NCBI RefSeq assembly: GCF_025997855.1
Contig: NZ_AP026562.1
Location: 186,001-250,000, forward strand
Direction: 5' to 3'
Length of the DNA stretch: 64,000 nt
From: Deinococcus aetherius
Lineage (GTDB): Bacteria > Deinococcota > Deinococci > Deinococcales > Deinococcaceae
How positions within the stretch are numbered: position 1 is the first letter of the stretch; each line of letters begins with the position of its first letter. This document shows, piece after piece, positions 38,841 to 48,165 of the stretch. The translations under genes and the position numbers were made by a program. Under the pieces are notes generated by a model. That model did no database searches. It saw nothing but the letters and a program-made list of their open reading frames with translations, and was not told the DNA's origin.

Positions 38841-40078
38841 GCGGCAACTCTCGCTAAACGGAGGTGTGATGGGACTTGTCTCGAAACGAGCTTAGTTAGG
38901 CTCAAAACAAATAGAACGTGCAATATAGAATTACCAAGTACTATAGAGGATTCTGTGAGGTTATATAGTGCAAAGATAAAGGTGTACAGAAGTGGCCATA
39001 ATACGTCGTTGTAACCCTCGCGCCAACTACGCAGACCCTCCGTTAAAGGTAAGCTCACACAGATTACAAATAACAGAACGCCAATGTATCCAAGGGCAAG
39101 CCATATATCAAGAAAGCCATTATGAGCATGAGGTACGGTCCAGCCAACCAAGCTCCATACTTCCGGTGCCCAGCCATCCTTCGCAGTCCAAAAGGCAGCA
39201 TATCCATAGCCAATCCAGGGTTGTCGAAGAGCGTATTCTACAACTGCCGTCCAGAGCGGGAATCGACCTGTTAATGTTACATCACGACCGAACGCATCCA
39301 ATAACAATTCATAGTTTTCGCTTAACCAAATTAAGGCGCCACCCCCACAAGAGATTAGCAGCACAAGTGTGAGGGAAAGCAACTGAAGGCGCTGCCGTAA
39401 TAAGCGTAAAATGATCCACCAGAAGATTGTGGCTCCCAGTACAAATAAACCGGTTGCTGATGATGCCATACCTAACAATCCGAGGCTCAGCAACACCGCA
39501 AGCCACCAGTGCCGGGAGTTTTGAAGAGAGAGCAGGGCAAAAGTTATGGTTGAAATGACCGAGATACGTCCCAACATATTCTTATGCCAATAGATACCTC
39601 GCCACGCACTTCCCCTTCCATCAGGTGTGTGAGTTCCGAGTTCAGGTATAAATATAACGAATATTACACTAAGGATGGCGCCGAGTAGCAATGTTCGGCC
39701 TAACAAAATCAAAAAAGCAGACATACTAAAACGATCAGCAAGGTAGAGGCCGAAAATCGTTGTGCCAAGCAAAGCAAAGACACGTCTTATGGAAAGACTA
39801 GGGTCAATAGACCATGCACAAGATAGTAAGACCCAAACGAAGAGAGGCCAAAACCAACGTCCAGCATATAAAATTTTTGATATAGCGCTGCGTCTTAGTA
39901 TTAGTAGTAGCGCAGTGATTACGTAAATACCCATTGAAATACCTTGTTGAAGGCTATCCCCACCGCCAGGTCCATCTGCTCCAGCGCTGTTGCGTAGGAG
40001 TGTTATGATTCCTCCCGACAAAAAGAGTAGAGACAGCATCACAAAAAGGTATTCACACGATTGCGCTAGCTTGCGCAT
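38837..40078 (-). CDS. O-antigen polymerase/ligase family (Wzy candidate)
   Basis: A 413-residue protein with about 11 membrane spans and the family block WIGYGYAAFWTAKDGW followed by PHAHNGFLDIWLALGYIGV. It lies beside the Wzx gene, so it is the likely EPS repeat polymerase. ATG 40078 follows AAGGAGGAAGCGG and overlaps the Wzx 3' end by 26 bp. This gene is among the most AT-rich in the window. Confidence 0.85.
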   Translation of the reverse strand: MRKLAQSCEYLFVMLSLLFLSGGIITLLRNSAGADGPGGGDSLQQGISMGIYVITALLLILRRSAISKILYAGRWFWPLFVWVLLSCAWSIDPSLSIRRVFALLGTTIFGLYLADRFSMSAFLILLGRTLLLGAILSVIFVIFIPELGTHTPDGRGSAWRGIYWHKNMLGRISVISTITFALLSLQNSRHWWLAVLLSLGLLGMASSATGLFVLGATIFWWIILRLLRQRLQLLSLTLVLLISCGGGALIWLSENYELLLDAFGRDVTLTGRFPLWTAVVEYALRQPWIGYGYAAFWTAKDGWAPEVWSLVGWTVPHAHNGFLDIWLALGYIGVLLFVICVSLPLTEGLRSWREGYNDVLWPLLYTFIFALYNLTESSIVLGNSILHVLFVLSLTKLVSRQVPSHLRLARVAA

Positions 40079-41315
40079 CCGCTTCCTCCTTTGCAATAAC
40101 GAGAACTGTGCTCCAAAGTGCAACCACTAGCACACCATCAGATGCTAGTGATGCCCAGGCAGCGCCAAGCCAACCGAAGCCGGGAAGCAGCCACAGGTTC
40201 AAGCAAATGTTCAAAGCCGCAACTCCTAATTGAATGCGACTTCGTGCACTTTGAAGACCCGCTCCGGTAAGGGTGTCGGCGGCAAAGTAATGCAATGCTT
40301 TAAGCAAGATCAGTGGGGCGAGCCACTGCAAGGTAGTTCCTGTTTCACGGAAGCTCTCCCCGAACACCAGTGACATCAACGGCGCAACCAGCCATAACCC
40401 CGCAGCAGTCAGTAAGCCATAGGCGGCAGTCCAGGGCACAAGCTTGACCGCCCATTGCAAACTGCCCCGGACGCCAATCTGCCCGCTCTTGAAAAAGCGG
40501 GCGTACGCGGCGAACAGCAGCGCACGAACAGGGGAGAAAGCAGCATCTACGATGCGGTACGCAGCGGCGTAAATCCCGGCGGCTTCCAGGCCAACGAAGC
40601 GCGAAAGCATGGTTTTGTCGATGTCGTTGTAGACCGACTGGGAACCCAAGCTGAGGGCGAAGTGAAAGCCTTCGCGCAGCTCTGAGCGCAGGGGCCTTGG
40701 GTCCAGCTTGCCCCACCCGAGTTCCCGGCGTACCCAGAACAGGGCGACGAGCGCGGTAATGACGGTGGTCAGCAAGTACAGGGTAGACCACGTAAGGGCG
40801 CTGGCGGTAATGGGGGCGACGAACAACAGCGCGGCAGCCACCAAGCGAATCACACTGAGGAGGGCTTGAATTTGCGCGGTGCGCGAAAGCTTCTCGACGG
40901 CCTGAAACGCTTGGCTGCTCACGTCCGCGAAGCGGGCAAATATCAAATCCGCCACCGCGACGGCCAGCACGAGCAGCAGCGGCAAGGTGGCGGGCAGAAA
41001 CAGGCGGTACACGCCCAGCACGAGCAGCGTGAGCAGCGAGCCGGAAATCGACATCATGGCAAGGGCAGCGCCCCAGTACGTGCTGAACGCTTCACGTCGA
41101 CGGGCGACGTGCTTAATCAGCAGGTTGCCGCTGCCCCAACTGGCGAACGGGGCGAGAATGGCAACCAGGGCGGTGACGGCAACAAACGCCCCGTACTCGC
41201 TGGCGCCCAGGCTGCGGGCGATGAGCAGAAAGTACAGGGCTTGCAGAACGGTACGGGCACTGAAACCGCCCATCATCCAGATCGTGTTCTTGATGAGGGG
41301 ATGTTGGAAGTTCAT
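40053..41315 (-). CDS. polysaccharide flippase (Wzx family)
   Basis: A 420-residue protein with 12-14 spans of the MATE/Wzx superfamily: MMGGFSARTVLQALYFLLIA and RSLGASEYGAFVAVTALVA at the N-terminus, DKTMLSRFVGLEAAGIYAAA mid-protein. It should flip the undecaprenyl-linked repeat unit to the outer leaflet. Base composition changes inside this gene, from GC-rich at its 5' half to AT-rich at its 3' end. Confidence 0.88.
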   Translation of the reverse strand: MNFQHPLIKNTIWMMGGFSARTVLQALYFLLIARSLGASEYGAFVAVTALVAILAPFASWGSGNLLIKHVARRREAFSTYWGAALAMMSISGSLLTLLVLGVYRLFLPATLPLLLVLAVAVADLIFARFADVSSQAFQAVEKLSRTAQIQALLSVIRLVAAALLFVAPITASALTWSTLYLLTTVITALVALFWVRRELGWGKLDPRPLRSELREGFHFALSLGSQSVYNDIDKTMLSRFVGLEAAGIYAAAYRIVDAAFSPVRALLFAAYARFFKSGQIGVRGSLQWAVKLVPWTAAYGLLTAAGLWLVAPLMSLVFGESFRETGTTLQWLAPLILLKALHYFAADTLTGAGLQSARSRIQLGVAALNICLNLWLLPGFGWLGAAWASLASDGVLVVALWSTVLVIAKEEADAQASAIV

Positions 41316-41319
41316 GCGC

Positions 41320-42258
41320 TTAACGGGTTAACGAGGGCTGAAAGTAGGCGATGGTGGCGGTGATACCCGTGCTCAAGTCGGTTTGAGGCTGCCATTCCAA
41401 CAATTCCCGTGCAATGGTAATGTCCGGCTTTCTTTGCTTGGGGTCGTCTTGCGGCATGGGCTCGAACACGATGTTCAGCGTGGGGTTAATACGGTCACGG
41501 ATGATCTGGGCGAATTGCAGAATGCTGTACTCGTCAGGGTTGCCCAGATTCACCGGCTGGTGGTACGTCACCTGCATCAGACGCACGATGCCTTCCACGA
41601 GGTCGTCCACGAATTGAAAGCTGCGCGTTTGGCTGCCGTCGCCGTACACCGTGAGCGGTTTGCCCTCCAGCGCTTGATTAATGAAGTTCGTCACCACGCG
41701 CCCGTCGTCGGCGCGCATCCTCGGACCGTACGTGTTGAAAATGCGGATGATGCGGGTGTCGAGGCCCTTGTGGTGGTGGTACGCCATCGTGATGGCCTCC
41801 GCGTAGCGTTTGGCCTCGTCGTAGCAGGAGCGCGGGCCGTTGGGGTTCACATTTCCCCAGTACGTCTCAGGCTGCGGGTGGACGTGCGGGTCGCCGTACA
41901 CCTCGCTGGTGCTGGCGAGCATGAACTTCGCGCCGTGCCGGTGGGCGAGGTCCAGCGCGTGCTGGGTGCCCTGCGCGCCCACCATCAGGGTTTCGATGGG
42001 GTGCTGCTGGTAGTGGGGCGGGCTGGCGGGCGAGGCGAAGTGCAGCACCCAGTCGAGCCCCGGTCCCCCGTAGGGAAGGCCGTGGCTCACGTCCGCCTGG
42101 ATGAAGCGGAAGCCGGGGTGCGCCAGGAACAGTTCGGTGTTGCGCCTCTGCCCGCTGATGTAATTGTCGACGCCGACGAGTGTGTGCCCCTCCGCCAGGA
42201 AACGCTCGACGAGGTGGCTGCCGATAAAGCCCGCGCTACCCGTGATCAGGAGATTCAA
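41320..42258 (-). CDS. UDP-glucuronate decarboxylase (UDP-xylose synthase)
   Basis: A 312-residue extended SDR. GSAGFIGSHLVERFL binds NAD, LASTSEVYGDPHVHPQPETY and CYDEAKRYAEA supply Ser/Tyr/Lys, and RIFNTYGPRMRADDGRVVTN is a UXS hallmark. It converts UDP-glucuronate to UDP-xylose, using the product of the gene upstream (4-bp overlap). This implies xylose in the polysaccharide. Confidence 0.88.
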   Translation of the reverse strand: MNLLITGSAGFIGSHLVERFLAEGHTLVGVDNYISGQRRNTELFLAHPGFRFIQADVSHGLPYGGPGLDWVLHFASPASPPHYQQHPIETLMVGAQGTQHALDLAHRHGAKFMLASTSEVYGDPHVHPQPETYWGNVNPNGPRSCYDEAKRYAEAITMAYHHHKGLDTRIIRIFNTYGPRMRADDGRVVTNFINQALEGKPLTVYGDGSQTRSFQFVDDLVEGIVRLMQVTYHQPVNLGNPDEYSILQFAQIIRDRINPTLNIVFEPMPQDDPKQRKPDITIARELLEWQPQTDLSTGITATIAYFQPSLTR

Positions 42259-43643
42259 ACCAGCACCGCTTCCTTCTGAACCTGGACAGACTCACGGCCG
42301 ATCTGCTCGACCTGGGCGGGCAGGGTCTCCCGCAGCATGTTGCGGGCGTCCACGACGAGGGGCTGCCGCATGGTGCCCACGAGGTCGCGCCAGTTGAGCA
42401 GGGCGTACTCCTCCCACTCGGTGGCGATGATGGCCGCGTCCGCACGGCGCAGGGCGGTCGCCGGGTCCGGGGCGGCAGTGTAGGTGAGGTGGCTCCACTC
42501 CCTCTCGGCGCGGGGCATCGCCACGGGGTCGTGGGCCAGGACGGTCGCGCCGAGCTGGTGCAGGCGCGCGATCAGGTCGTGGGCGGGCGCGTCGCGCAGG
42601 TCGTCCGTGTTCGGCTTGAAGGCCATGCCGAGCACCGCGATGCGCTTGCCCTTGAGGGACTTGAGGTGCCGCAGCAGCTTCTCGACCACGACGTTGCGCT
42701 GACGGTAGTTCACGTCGATGGCCGCCTGGAGGATCGGCATGGGGTAGGCGTGCTCCCGCCCGGCGCTGATCAGGCCCTGGGTGTCCTTGCCGAAGCAACT
42801 GCCACCCCAGCCCAGGCCCGCCTGGAGGAAGCGGTGGCCGATCCGCCCGTCGAGGCCGATCCCCGTCGTGACCTCTTGGATATCCGCCCCGACCCGCTCG
42901 CACAGGCCCGCGATCTCGTTGGCGAAGCTGATCTTGAGGGCCAGGAAGGCGTTGGCGGCGTACTTGATCATCTCGGCGCTTTGCAGAGTCGTCCTGACCA
43001 CGGCGGGCCGGGAGTAGCTGTCCGGGCGCCCGATGCCCTGGGGGGCAGTGAAGGACTGCTCGATCAGCGGACCGTACAGCCGGGCCAGGACCTCGACCGC
43101 CTCTGGATGGCCGCCCAGCACGATGCGGTCCGGGTAGAGGCTGTCGGCGAGGGCCGTGCCCTCCCGCAGGAACTCCGGGTTGCTCGCGACCCGGTGGCGG
43201 GTCTCGTCGAACTGGGGGGCGTGGTCTTCGAGCAGGCGCTGGAGGAAGTCGCCGGTGCCGATGGGAACGGTGCTCTTGTTGACGATCACCTGGGGGCGGT
43301 CTCCCAGGTAGGCCGCGATGCTGCGCGCCGCGCCGGTGACGTAGCGCAGGTCGGGCGTGCCGTCGGGTCCGGGGGGCGTGCCGACACAGATGAAAATGAC
43401 GTCGGCCTCGGCGACGGCCTGGTAATCCGTCGTCCAGGTGATCCGGTCCTCCTGGCTCGCCAGCAGCAGGTCCAGCCCCGGCTCGTGGATGGGAACCACG
43501 CCCCGCTGCAACTGGGCGATCTTGTCGGGATCGATGTCGATTCCCGTGACCCGGTAACCAAGGTGGGCGAGCAGCCCGGCCGTCCCCAGACCCACGTACC
43601 CGGTGCCCACGACAGCAATACGACTGGGAACATGACTTCTCAT
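42255..43643 (-). CDS. ugd: UDP-glucose 6-dehydrogenase
   Basis: A 462-residue UDP-glucose/GDP-mannose dehydrogenase. VVGTGYVGLGTAGLLAHLGY (~10-29) binds NAD, GLGWGGSCFGKDTQGLI carries the catalytic Cys (~283), and VLGMAFKPNTDDLRDAPAHD is the C-terminal UDP-binding block. It makes UDP-glucuronate from UDP-glucose, feeding the UXS enzyme. GAGGAGGC precedes the ATG. First gene of the EPS operon. Confidence 0.92.
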   Translation of the reverse strand: MRSHVPSRIAVVGTGYVGLGTAGLLAHLGYRVTGIDIDPDKIAQLQRGVVPIHEPGLDLLLASQEDRITWTTDYQAVAEADVIFICVGTPPGPDGTPDLRYVTGAARSIAAYLGDRPQVIVNKSTVPIGTGDFLQRLLEDHAPQFDETRHRVASNPEFLREGTALADSLYPDRIVLGGHPEAVEVLARLYGPLIEQSFTAPQGIGRPDSYSRPAVVRTTLQSAEMIKYAANAFLALKISFANEIAGLCERVGADIQEVTTGIGLDGRIGHRFLQAGLGWGGSCFGKDTQGLISAGREHAYPMPILQAAIDVNYRQRNVVVEKLLRHLKSLKGKRIAVLGMAFKPNTDDLRDAPAHDLIARLHQLGATVLAHDPVAMPRAEREWSHLTYTAAPDPATALRRADAAIIATEWEEYALLNWRDLVGTMRQPLVVDARNMLRETLPAQVEQIGRESVQVQKEAVLV

Positions 43644-43821
43644 TCAAAAGCCTCCTCTTCACCCGTCCCTTCGGGCCGCTGGACGACCGGAGGGGGACGT
43701 GTGCCTGTGCGTGCTGCCGTCGCCATCACCCCTGACGGAGGGTGAGTCGTCGGGTTTCGACGAAAATCGAATTTCAGAGCCTAGCGTTGTCGGAAGGGGT
43801 GCCGGGGTGAGATAGGTGAAA

Positions 43822-43945
43822 ACTCCTTAAGGAGTACCAACGTTCCAACCACCGCAAAAGGAGTCTAAATACGACCTTAAAGTTTCGCTAACGGATACTT
43901 CACAAGAGGTGATGGGGGTATTCCCGGGGCCCAACGGGGGTATTC
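43822..43945 (-). promoter_or_regulatory. candidate control region of the EPS operon: palindrome and direct repeats
   Basis: ACTCCTTAAGGAGT (43822-43835) is a perfect 14-bp palindrome about 180 bp upstream of ugd. GGGGGTATTC occurs twice (43914-43923 and 43936-43945), start to start 22 bp, two helical turns. The region is AT-richer than its surroundings. No convincing TTGACA/TANNNT pair was found, consistent with activator-dependent transcription (inference). Confidence 0.45.
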
Positions 43946-43978
43946 GGTGGCTGCTTGGGGGAGTGTGAGCGCTTCGCC

Positions 43979-44302
43979 TCAAACCAACGCCCCCTGAGTT
44001 GTGTGTTCCAACAACCGCGCACGGCTTGAAGGTGAGGGGGCACCAAGACTCAGTGTGAGGACTTGGTGTGAGGCCGCCCCCTTAATGTGCTTGAACGAAC
44101 GACGGAAACGGGTCGACCAGGCGAGAGAGCGTTCCACTTGCCCACGTACACGTTCCCCTCGCGGCTGCCACGACCATACCCGCGAGAGCAACTCCTCCCG
44201 CGAGCAGTCCCGTTCCGGCCGAAGGTCGAAGCCTTCCAACAACTCGAACTCCCCGGCGTGAGGGGGACGCTCGCTCCGGCGGCGCCCGTTAGCTGACGCC
44301 AC
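43979..44302 (-). pseudogene. possible transposase C-terminal fossil
   Basis: The minus strand reads RVRGQVERSLAWSTRFRRSF, resembling the conserved RW.VERT.AWL.RFRRL block near the C-terminus of IS5/IS4-type DDE transposases. Sequence on both sides does not continue the similarity and no terminal repeats were found. The 43,946-44,446 stretch has no other recognisable gene. Confidence 0.35.
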
Positions 44303-44446
44303 AGCAGGGGCCGCCGGAAGCCACCCGGCAGGGAGACCACGTTGCTGGGCCGTCCCGCCGAGCGGTGAGTCAGAGCTGAGAGGCGCGAGCGCCCCTTGCG
44401 GGAATCGAAGGGAAGACTCCCTGAGTCGTCCCCGCCGACATAGCGC

Positions 44447-44548
44447 TCAGGCTGGCGTGACCTCCTCGACGCTGTGCCCGGATTCTCGAAGGCCAGCGGT
44501 GATCAGTGGCCATGAACGCTGGTCGTCTTCCGCAGACAGGAGGCGCAT
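44447..44548 (-). pseudogene. response regulator N-terminal fossil (OmpR type)
   Basis: Thirty-three codons from ATG 44548 read MRLLSAEDDQRSWPLITAGL then RESGHSVEEVTPA before a stop. This is the first beta strand, acidic EDD and first helix of an OmpR-family receiver, where the consensus is MRLLLVEDD..L...L..GLREAGH. The remainder of the gene is absent. It lies close to the promoters with 11-bp direct repeats described at 48-52 kb. Confidence 0.6.
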
Positions 44549-44794
44549 GACAGCAGTGGGGAAAGCGCACGGGGGTGACCCCGTTCCCGCCATCCTCGAC
44601 AGCCCTCCAGGTGGGGTCCTTGTGCACACCCAGGCAGGGGCGGGCTCCTGTCCTGCCTCGCGCCGTGGCGCCTCATGGCCGCGACCCTCACTCTGGGCCT
44701 CACAGACGTCCCCGGGCGCCGGGGGCCAGGACGCGTGCTGGGAACGTGGGCAGTCCCGACGGCTCCGGCCTGACCCGTTCATCCTTCAGCGGCC

Positions 44795-45784
44795 CTACCG
44801 CCGCTCGCCGTGACCCAGGAGGGCGGCGAGCGGGCGGGTCACCGGGAACTCGGCGAGCAGCAGCGCGATCCCCGCCGTGAGCGGCACTGCGATGAGGGCA
44901 CCACCTACTCCCCACAGCCAGCCCCAGAACACCACCGAGACGGCCACCACGGTCGTCGAGAGCCCCAGTTGCCCGCCCTGGAGCAGCGGGTTCACGAAGC
45001 TGCCGATCCCGATCTGGATCACGCCGAGGCCGATCAGGACGAGCACGCCCTGCGCGGCGCTCCCGAACACGAACGCGAACAGGGTCGGCGGCAGGACCGC
45101 CAGGATCGAGCCGACGGTCGGGAAGAACTCCAGCACGAGGGTCAGCACGCCCCACACGAACGCGAGGGGCACCCCGACGATGAGGAGGAACAGCCAGGAC
45201 AGCACGGCGGCGAGGGCTCCCGTCAGGGCCTGCACCCACACGAAGCGCTCGAACTCGCCCGACATCCGGTGAAAGGCGTCCGCGACCCGCGAGCCGTCCT
45301 GCACCCCGAAGGCGCGGGTGACCCGGGCGCGGATAGCGTCCGCCTCCAGCAGCAGCAGCGCGAGGAACACCACGATCAGCAGCAGGAGACTGCCCGCCGA
45401 GAACAGCGCGCCCACTCCCTGGAAGGCCGCGCTCAGCAGACTGGACGAGGAGGGGGTACCCGAGGAGAGGTGCTCGGGCAGCCGGACGCCCAGCCCTTGC
45501 AGGTGGTCACGGTAGCGGGGCCACTCGTCCGCGACCGCCGAGGCGCCGTAGCCGACCCCGGCGGCGAGCAGCCCCAGGAACAGCAGGAAGACCAAGACCA
45601 CGAGCGTAACGCCCGCCCACCTGGGCACGAGAACCTCCAGGCGCCGTTGCAGGGGCCGGAACAGCACGGCGAGCACGCCGGCGAAGGCGACCGGCAGGGT
45701 CACGGGTTGCGAGACGTGTAAAGCTCCCAGGACGGCGACGACTGCGATCAGGGCGAGCAGGGGGCGCAGGGCAGCGGTATTCAT
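44795..45784 (-). CDS. AI-2E family transporter (PerM-like)
   Basis: A 329-residue membrane protein with about 7-8 spans and the family core: FVWVQALTGALAAVLSWLFL, GVLTLVLEFFPTVGSILAVL and FVNPLLQGGQLGLSTTVVAV. Family members include autoinducer-2 exporters and Na+/H+ antiporters, so the substrate is open. CAGGAGGTGT precedes the ATG. It follows the stress-gene group on the same strand. Confidence 0.85.
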   Translation of the reverse strand: MNTAALRPLLALIAVVAVLGALHVSQPVTLPVAFAGVLAVLFRPLQRRLEVLVPRWAGVTLVVLVFLLFLGLLAAGVGYGASAVADEWPRYRDHLQGLGVRLPEHLSSGTPSSSSLLSAAFQGVGALFSAGSLLLLIVVFLALLLLEADAIRARVTRAFGVQDGSRVADAFHRMSGEFERFVWVQALTGALAAVLSWLFLLIVGVPLAFVWGVLTLVLEFFPTVGSILAVLPPTLFAFVFGSAAQGVLVLIGLGVIQIGIGSFVNPLLQGGQLGLSTTVVAVSVVFWGWLWGVGGALIAVPLTAGIALLLAEFPVTRPLAALLGHGERR

Positions 45785-45823
45785 ACACCTCCTGGAAGCA
45801 TGACAGTTCCGTGGTGGGGAGGT

Positions 45824-46171
45824 TCAGGGCGCACCAACTTCACCGCCCGTTGCTGCCCGGTCGCCCCGGCACATGGTCCTCGAGACGGGCCTGGCTGCCG
45901 CGAGCCAATTCAGCGCGCGGCAGCCTGAGAGGGAAGCTGGCGGTTTTGCGAGGACGAGTTGCCTATCCTGACGGCAGGATGGGCGGCGATCACCTCCATG
46001 CCGTCCTGCCCCGTCGTGCTCGCGCTGCAGGCGGAGCTGGTTATGCACCTGCACCTCGATATCGCTGGCGTCCGCCCCGTGCTCGTCTTCCAGGGCGGTA
46101 CCGACCTCCTCGCGGATGCGGTCGTCGCTGCGCCGGTCCCCCTTGGGGCCCTTGCCCCGGGAGCCCGTCAC
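45824..46171 (-). pseudogene. BON-domain protein remnant
   Basis: The minus strand reads RGKGPKGDRRSDDRIREEVG then HGADASDIEVQV, a typical start of BON-domain envelope proteins. It jumps straight to HNQLRLQREHDGAG, normally the end of the BON domain. About 35-40 codons (the GEVTL.G.V core) are missing and the tail runs out of frame. The rest of 45,785-46,196 shows no intact gene. Confidence 0.55.
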
Positions 46172-46196
46172 GCCCGACCGGCCGGAGCCCGCGTGC

Positions 46197-46706
46197 TCAG
46201 GGAGGGGTGAGGTCCCCGGGCAGCAGGACGGTGTCGATGACGTAAATCAGCCCGTTGCACGCCCTGAGGGCCTGGTCCCCGGCATGTGCGTTGTTGACGA
46301 CGACGTGTGACCCCAGCGGCCGCACGTCGAGCGGGACGCCCGCGAGGGTGGTGGGCGTCCGGATCACGTCCAGTTCCTGCAAGTTCACACGGCCCTTGAC
46401 GATGTGATAACTCAGCAGCCGCGAGAGGGCGACCCGGTCGTTGCGGAGAAGTTGCTGGCGCCCTGCGGGAACGCGGGCGAAAGCGTTGTTGGTGGGCGCG
46501 AAGAGGGTGTAGACCGCCGGTCCGTTCACCACCGTGATCAGCCCGGAGGTGCGCAGGGCCTCCTGGAAGCGGCTGAGCTGCGGGTTGTTCGTCAGCAGGA
46601 CACCCAGCGGCTGGCAGGCCACCGGGGCCGCCCCACCACCGGCGAGGGCTACCTGGGCACCGCCCAGCGCGAGGCTGAGGCTCAGGGCACGGAGAATAGA
46701 ATTCAT
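46197..46706 (-). CDS. secreted fasciclin-domain protein
   Basis: 169 residues: a signal peptide (MNSILRALSLSLALGGAQVA) and one FAS1 domain with VYTLFAPTNNAFARVPAG and the YHIVKGRV / GSHVVVNNAHAG / NGLIYVIDTVLLP blocks. FAS1 domains mediate adhesion. AAAGGAG precedes the ATG. Probably co-transcribed with the PRC-barrel genes upstream. Confidence 0.9.
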   Translation of the reverse strand: MNSILRALSLSLALGGAQVALAGGGAAPVACQPLGVLLTNNPQLSRFQEALRTSGLITVVNGPAVYTLFAPTNNAFARVPAGRQQLLRNDRVALSRLLSYHIVKGRVNLQELDVIRTPTTLAGVPLDVRPLGSHVVVNNAHAGDQALRACNGLIYVIDTVLLPGDLTPP

Positions 46707-46842
46707 CAGGGCTCCTTTCCCGGCTGATGGGTGGCCCTTCGGCGTCCCGGTCAGCCTGTTCGGGTCTCTCCCGACATGGCCGGTTTCCCCGGCGGGGCGC
46801 CGGAGAGGCCGTGAGGGGCGGCGGGCGATTCAGTCCGGCGAG

Positions 46843-47262
46843 TCAGTACGGCGGAGGAGGGAGGTACCCGGCCACCCAGAAGGGCGGGGTCCCGTAGTAG
46901 CCGTAGTACGGCTCCCAGAAGTCGCGGTTCGGCCGCACGATCAGGTCAGGGTCGTACCTGGGCGAGTTCACCACGCGCTCGCGGGTCTGGTCGACGTGGA
47001 CCTCGTCCCGGGTCACCCGGGTGACGGCCTCCACCGGAAGCAGGAAGTGCCGCTCGCCCAGGCCCAGGAAGCCGCCCGCGCCGACTTGCAGCATCCGAAC
47101 CCTTTTCTCGCGCGGATCGACGAACAGCGCGCTCACGTGGCCGATCTCGTCGCCGTGCCGGTCGACCACCTTGCGGTCGCGGATGTCCTCCCCCTGCTGG
47201 GAGAGCGTGAGGTCGGTGTCGCTCAGCCGTATGAGCACGTGGTCCCCGGTGTCCTGCGTCAT
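46843..47262 (-). CDS. PRC-barrel domain protein
   Basis: 139 residues. The PRC-barrel (~25-85) shows GEDIRDRKVVDRHGDEIGHV, ALFVDPREKRVRMLQVG and ERHFLLPVEAVTRV. The C-terminal tail is Tyr/Pro-rich (WEPYYGYYGTPPFWVAGYLP). PRC-barrel proteins are small RNA- or partner-binding proteins common in stress operons. Its start overlaps the stop of the upstream 60-codon gene. Confidence 0.85.
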   Translation of the reverse strand: MTQDTGDHVLIRLSDTDLTLSQQGEDIRDRKVVDRHGDEIGHVSALFVDPREKRVRMLQVGAGGFLGLGERHFLLPVEAVTRVTRDEVHVDQTRERVVNSPRYDPDLIVRPNRDFWEPYYGYYGTPPFWVAGYLPPPPY

Positions 47263-47441
47263 GGCTGCCTCCTTGACCGGGCATGGGGGGAGCGGCGGGC
47301 GGCCTGCCCAGGGTGGGCGTGGACGGGCCGGTACGACGGAGCCCGGTCCGGCATGAAGAGCGGCACGTCGGGGGCCTCCCCCACCCGCGCGAGCGCCCGG
47401 ACGAGCCGGAAGAGGGTCTGGCGGAAGGAAAGCCCGGTCAC
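47259..47441 (-). CDS. small basic hypothetical protein
   Basis: 60 residues from GTG 47441, which has AAAGGAG at good spacing. A helical start (FRQTLFRLVRALARVGEAPD) is followed by a basic, His/Arg-rich tail. The ATGA overlap with the PRC-barrel gene indicates coupling. A longer upstream frame has low-complexity Pro/Arg content and is rejected. No family recognised. Confidence 0.55.
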   Translation of the reverse strand: MTGLSFRQTLFRLVRALARVGEAPDVPLFMPDRAPSYRPVHAHPGQAARRSPHARSRRQP

Positions 47442-47550
47442 GGCGGTCTCCTTTCTGCCCACCGGGACGGCGGGGCGGAGGCTGAAGGGTGAGGGGCGTG
47501 CCTGTGGCCGGTTCCGGGGCGGCCCGCCTGTTCGGCCACCGGGGCGCATC

Positions 47551-48069
47551 TCACCCCAGGTCGCCCGGGGACGCCCGCGCCATGTGGGCGAAGAACACGT
47601 CCGCCCGCGCCGAGACGTGCAGGGCCTCGTCCCCCTGAAAGGACGCGTGTTCCGCCGGGACGTAGACGAGTCGCGTCGGGGCGTCGCTCGACGCCACCTC
47701 GTATCCGGCCACCCGGGTGGAGTCCGGGTCGTAGTGCAGGTCGTGGATGACGCCGAGCGGGACGCCGTCGCTGCTGACGAGAGGGGTTCGGCCCAGGTGC
47801 GGGCCGTGCTTGTGCGCGAACCTGACCCTCGGCAACCGGCCGATGGGGGCCAGGTCGTCGCGGGCAGTCACGACCACCTCGGCGGACCTCAGCTCGAAGA
47901 CCGACTCGAAGGGCAGCACGAGGTCATCGGCTGCGGGCGGAGCCGGGCGGACGAGGAGCGCGAGCACCTTGACCTCGGCCGGATCGATGATGACGTCTTT
48001 CACCTGCCCGAGCCGCCCGTCGCCGCGCTCGACGACGGCCTTGCCGATCAGTTCCAGGGTGGTAGGCAC
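47551..48069 (-). CDS. PRC-barrel domain protein (two PRC-like repeats)
   Basis: 172 residues. The first PRC unit reads LIGKAVVERGDGRLGQVKDV then IIDPAEVKVLALLVRP; the second is TPLVSSDGVPLGVIHDLHYD. GTG 48069 has GGAGGG upstream; a longer frame begins inside the leader. It is first gene of the minus-strand stress operon and lies ~100 bp from the promoter at 48,166-48,220. Confidence 0.82.
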   Translation of the reverse strand: MPTTLELIGKAVVERGDGRLGQVKDVIIDPAEVKVLALLVRPAPPAADDLVLPFESVFELRSAEVVVTARDDLAPIGRLPRVRFAHKHGPHLGRTPLVSSDGVPLGVIHDLHYDPDSTRVAGYEVASSDAPTRLVYVPAEHASFQGDEALHVSARADVFFAHMARASPGDLG

Positions 48070-48165
48070 GTGGCCCTCCGAAGGAAGATTCCGCGAGCCG
48101 CGAAGGTCCAAACCGGCGACACGGCGAAGTGGGGGCGCCGGGCATCACCCGGTCCGTCCACCCCG

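Noticed and set aside
46707..47550. GAACAGG strings upstream of the fasciclin gene and the small 47259-47441 gene, as possible extra promoters of the CTCAG set
   Set aside because: They lack the CTCAG repeats and a TANNNT box at the right spacing, and GAACAGG-like strings are common in this GC-rich sequence.
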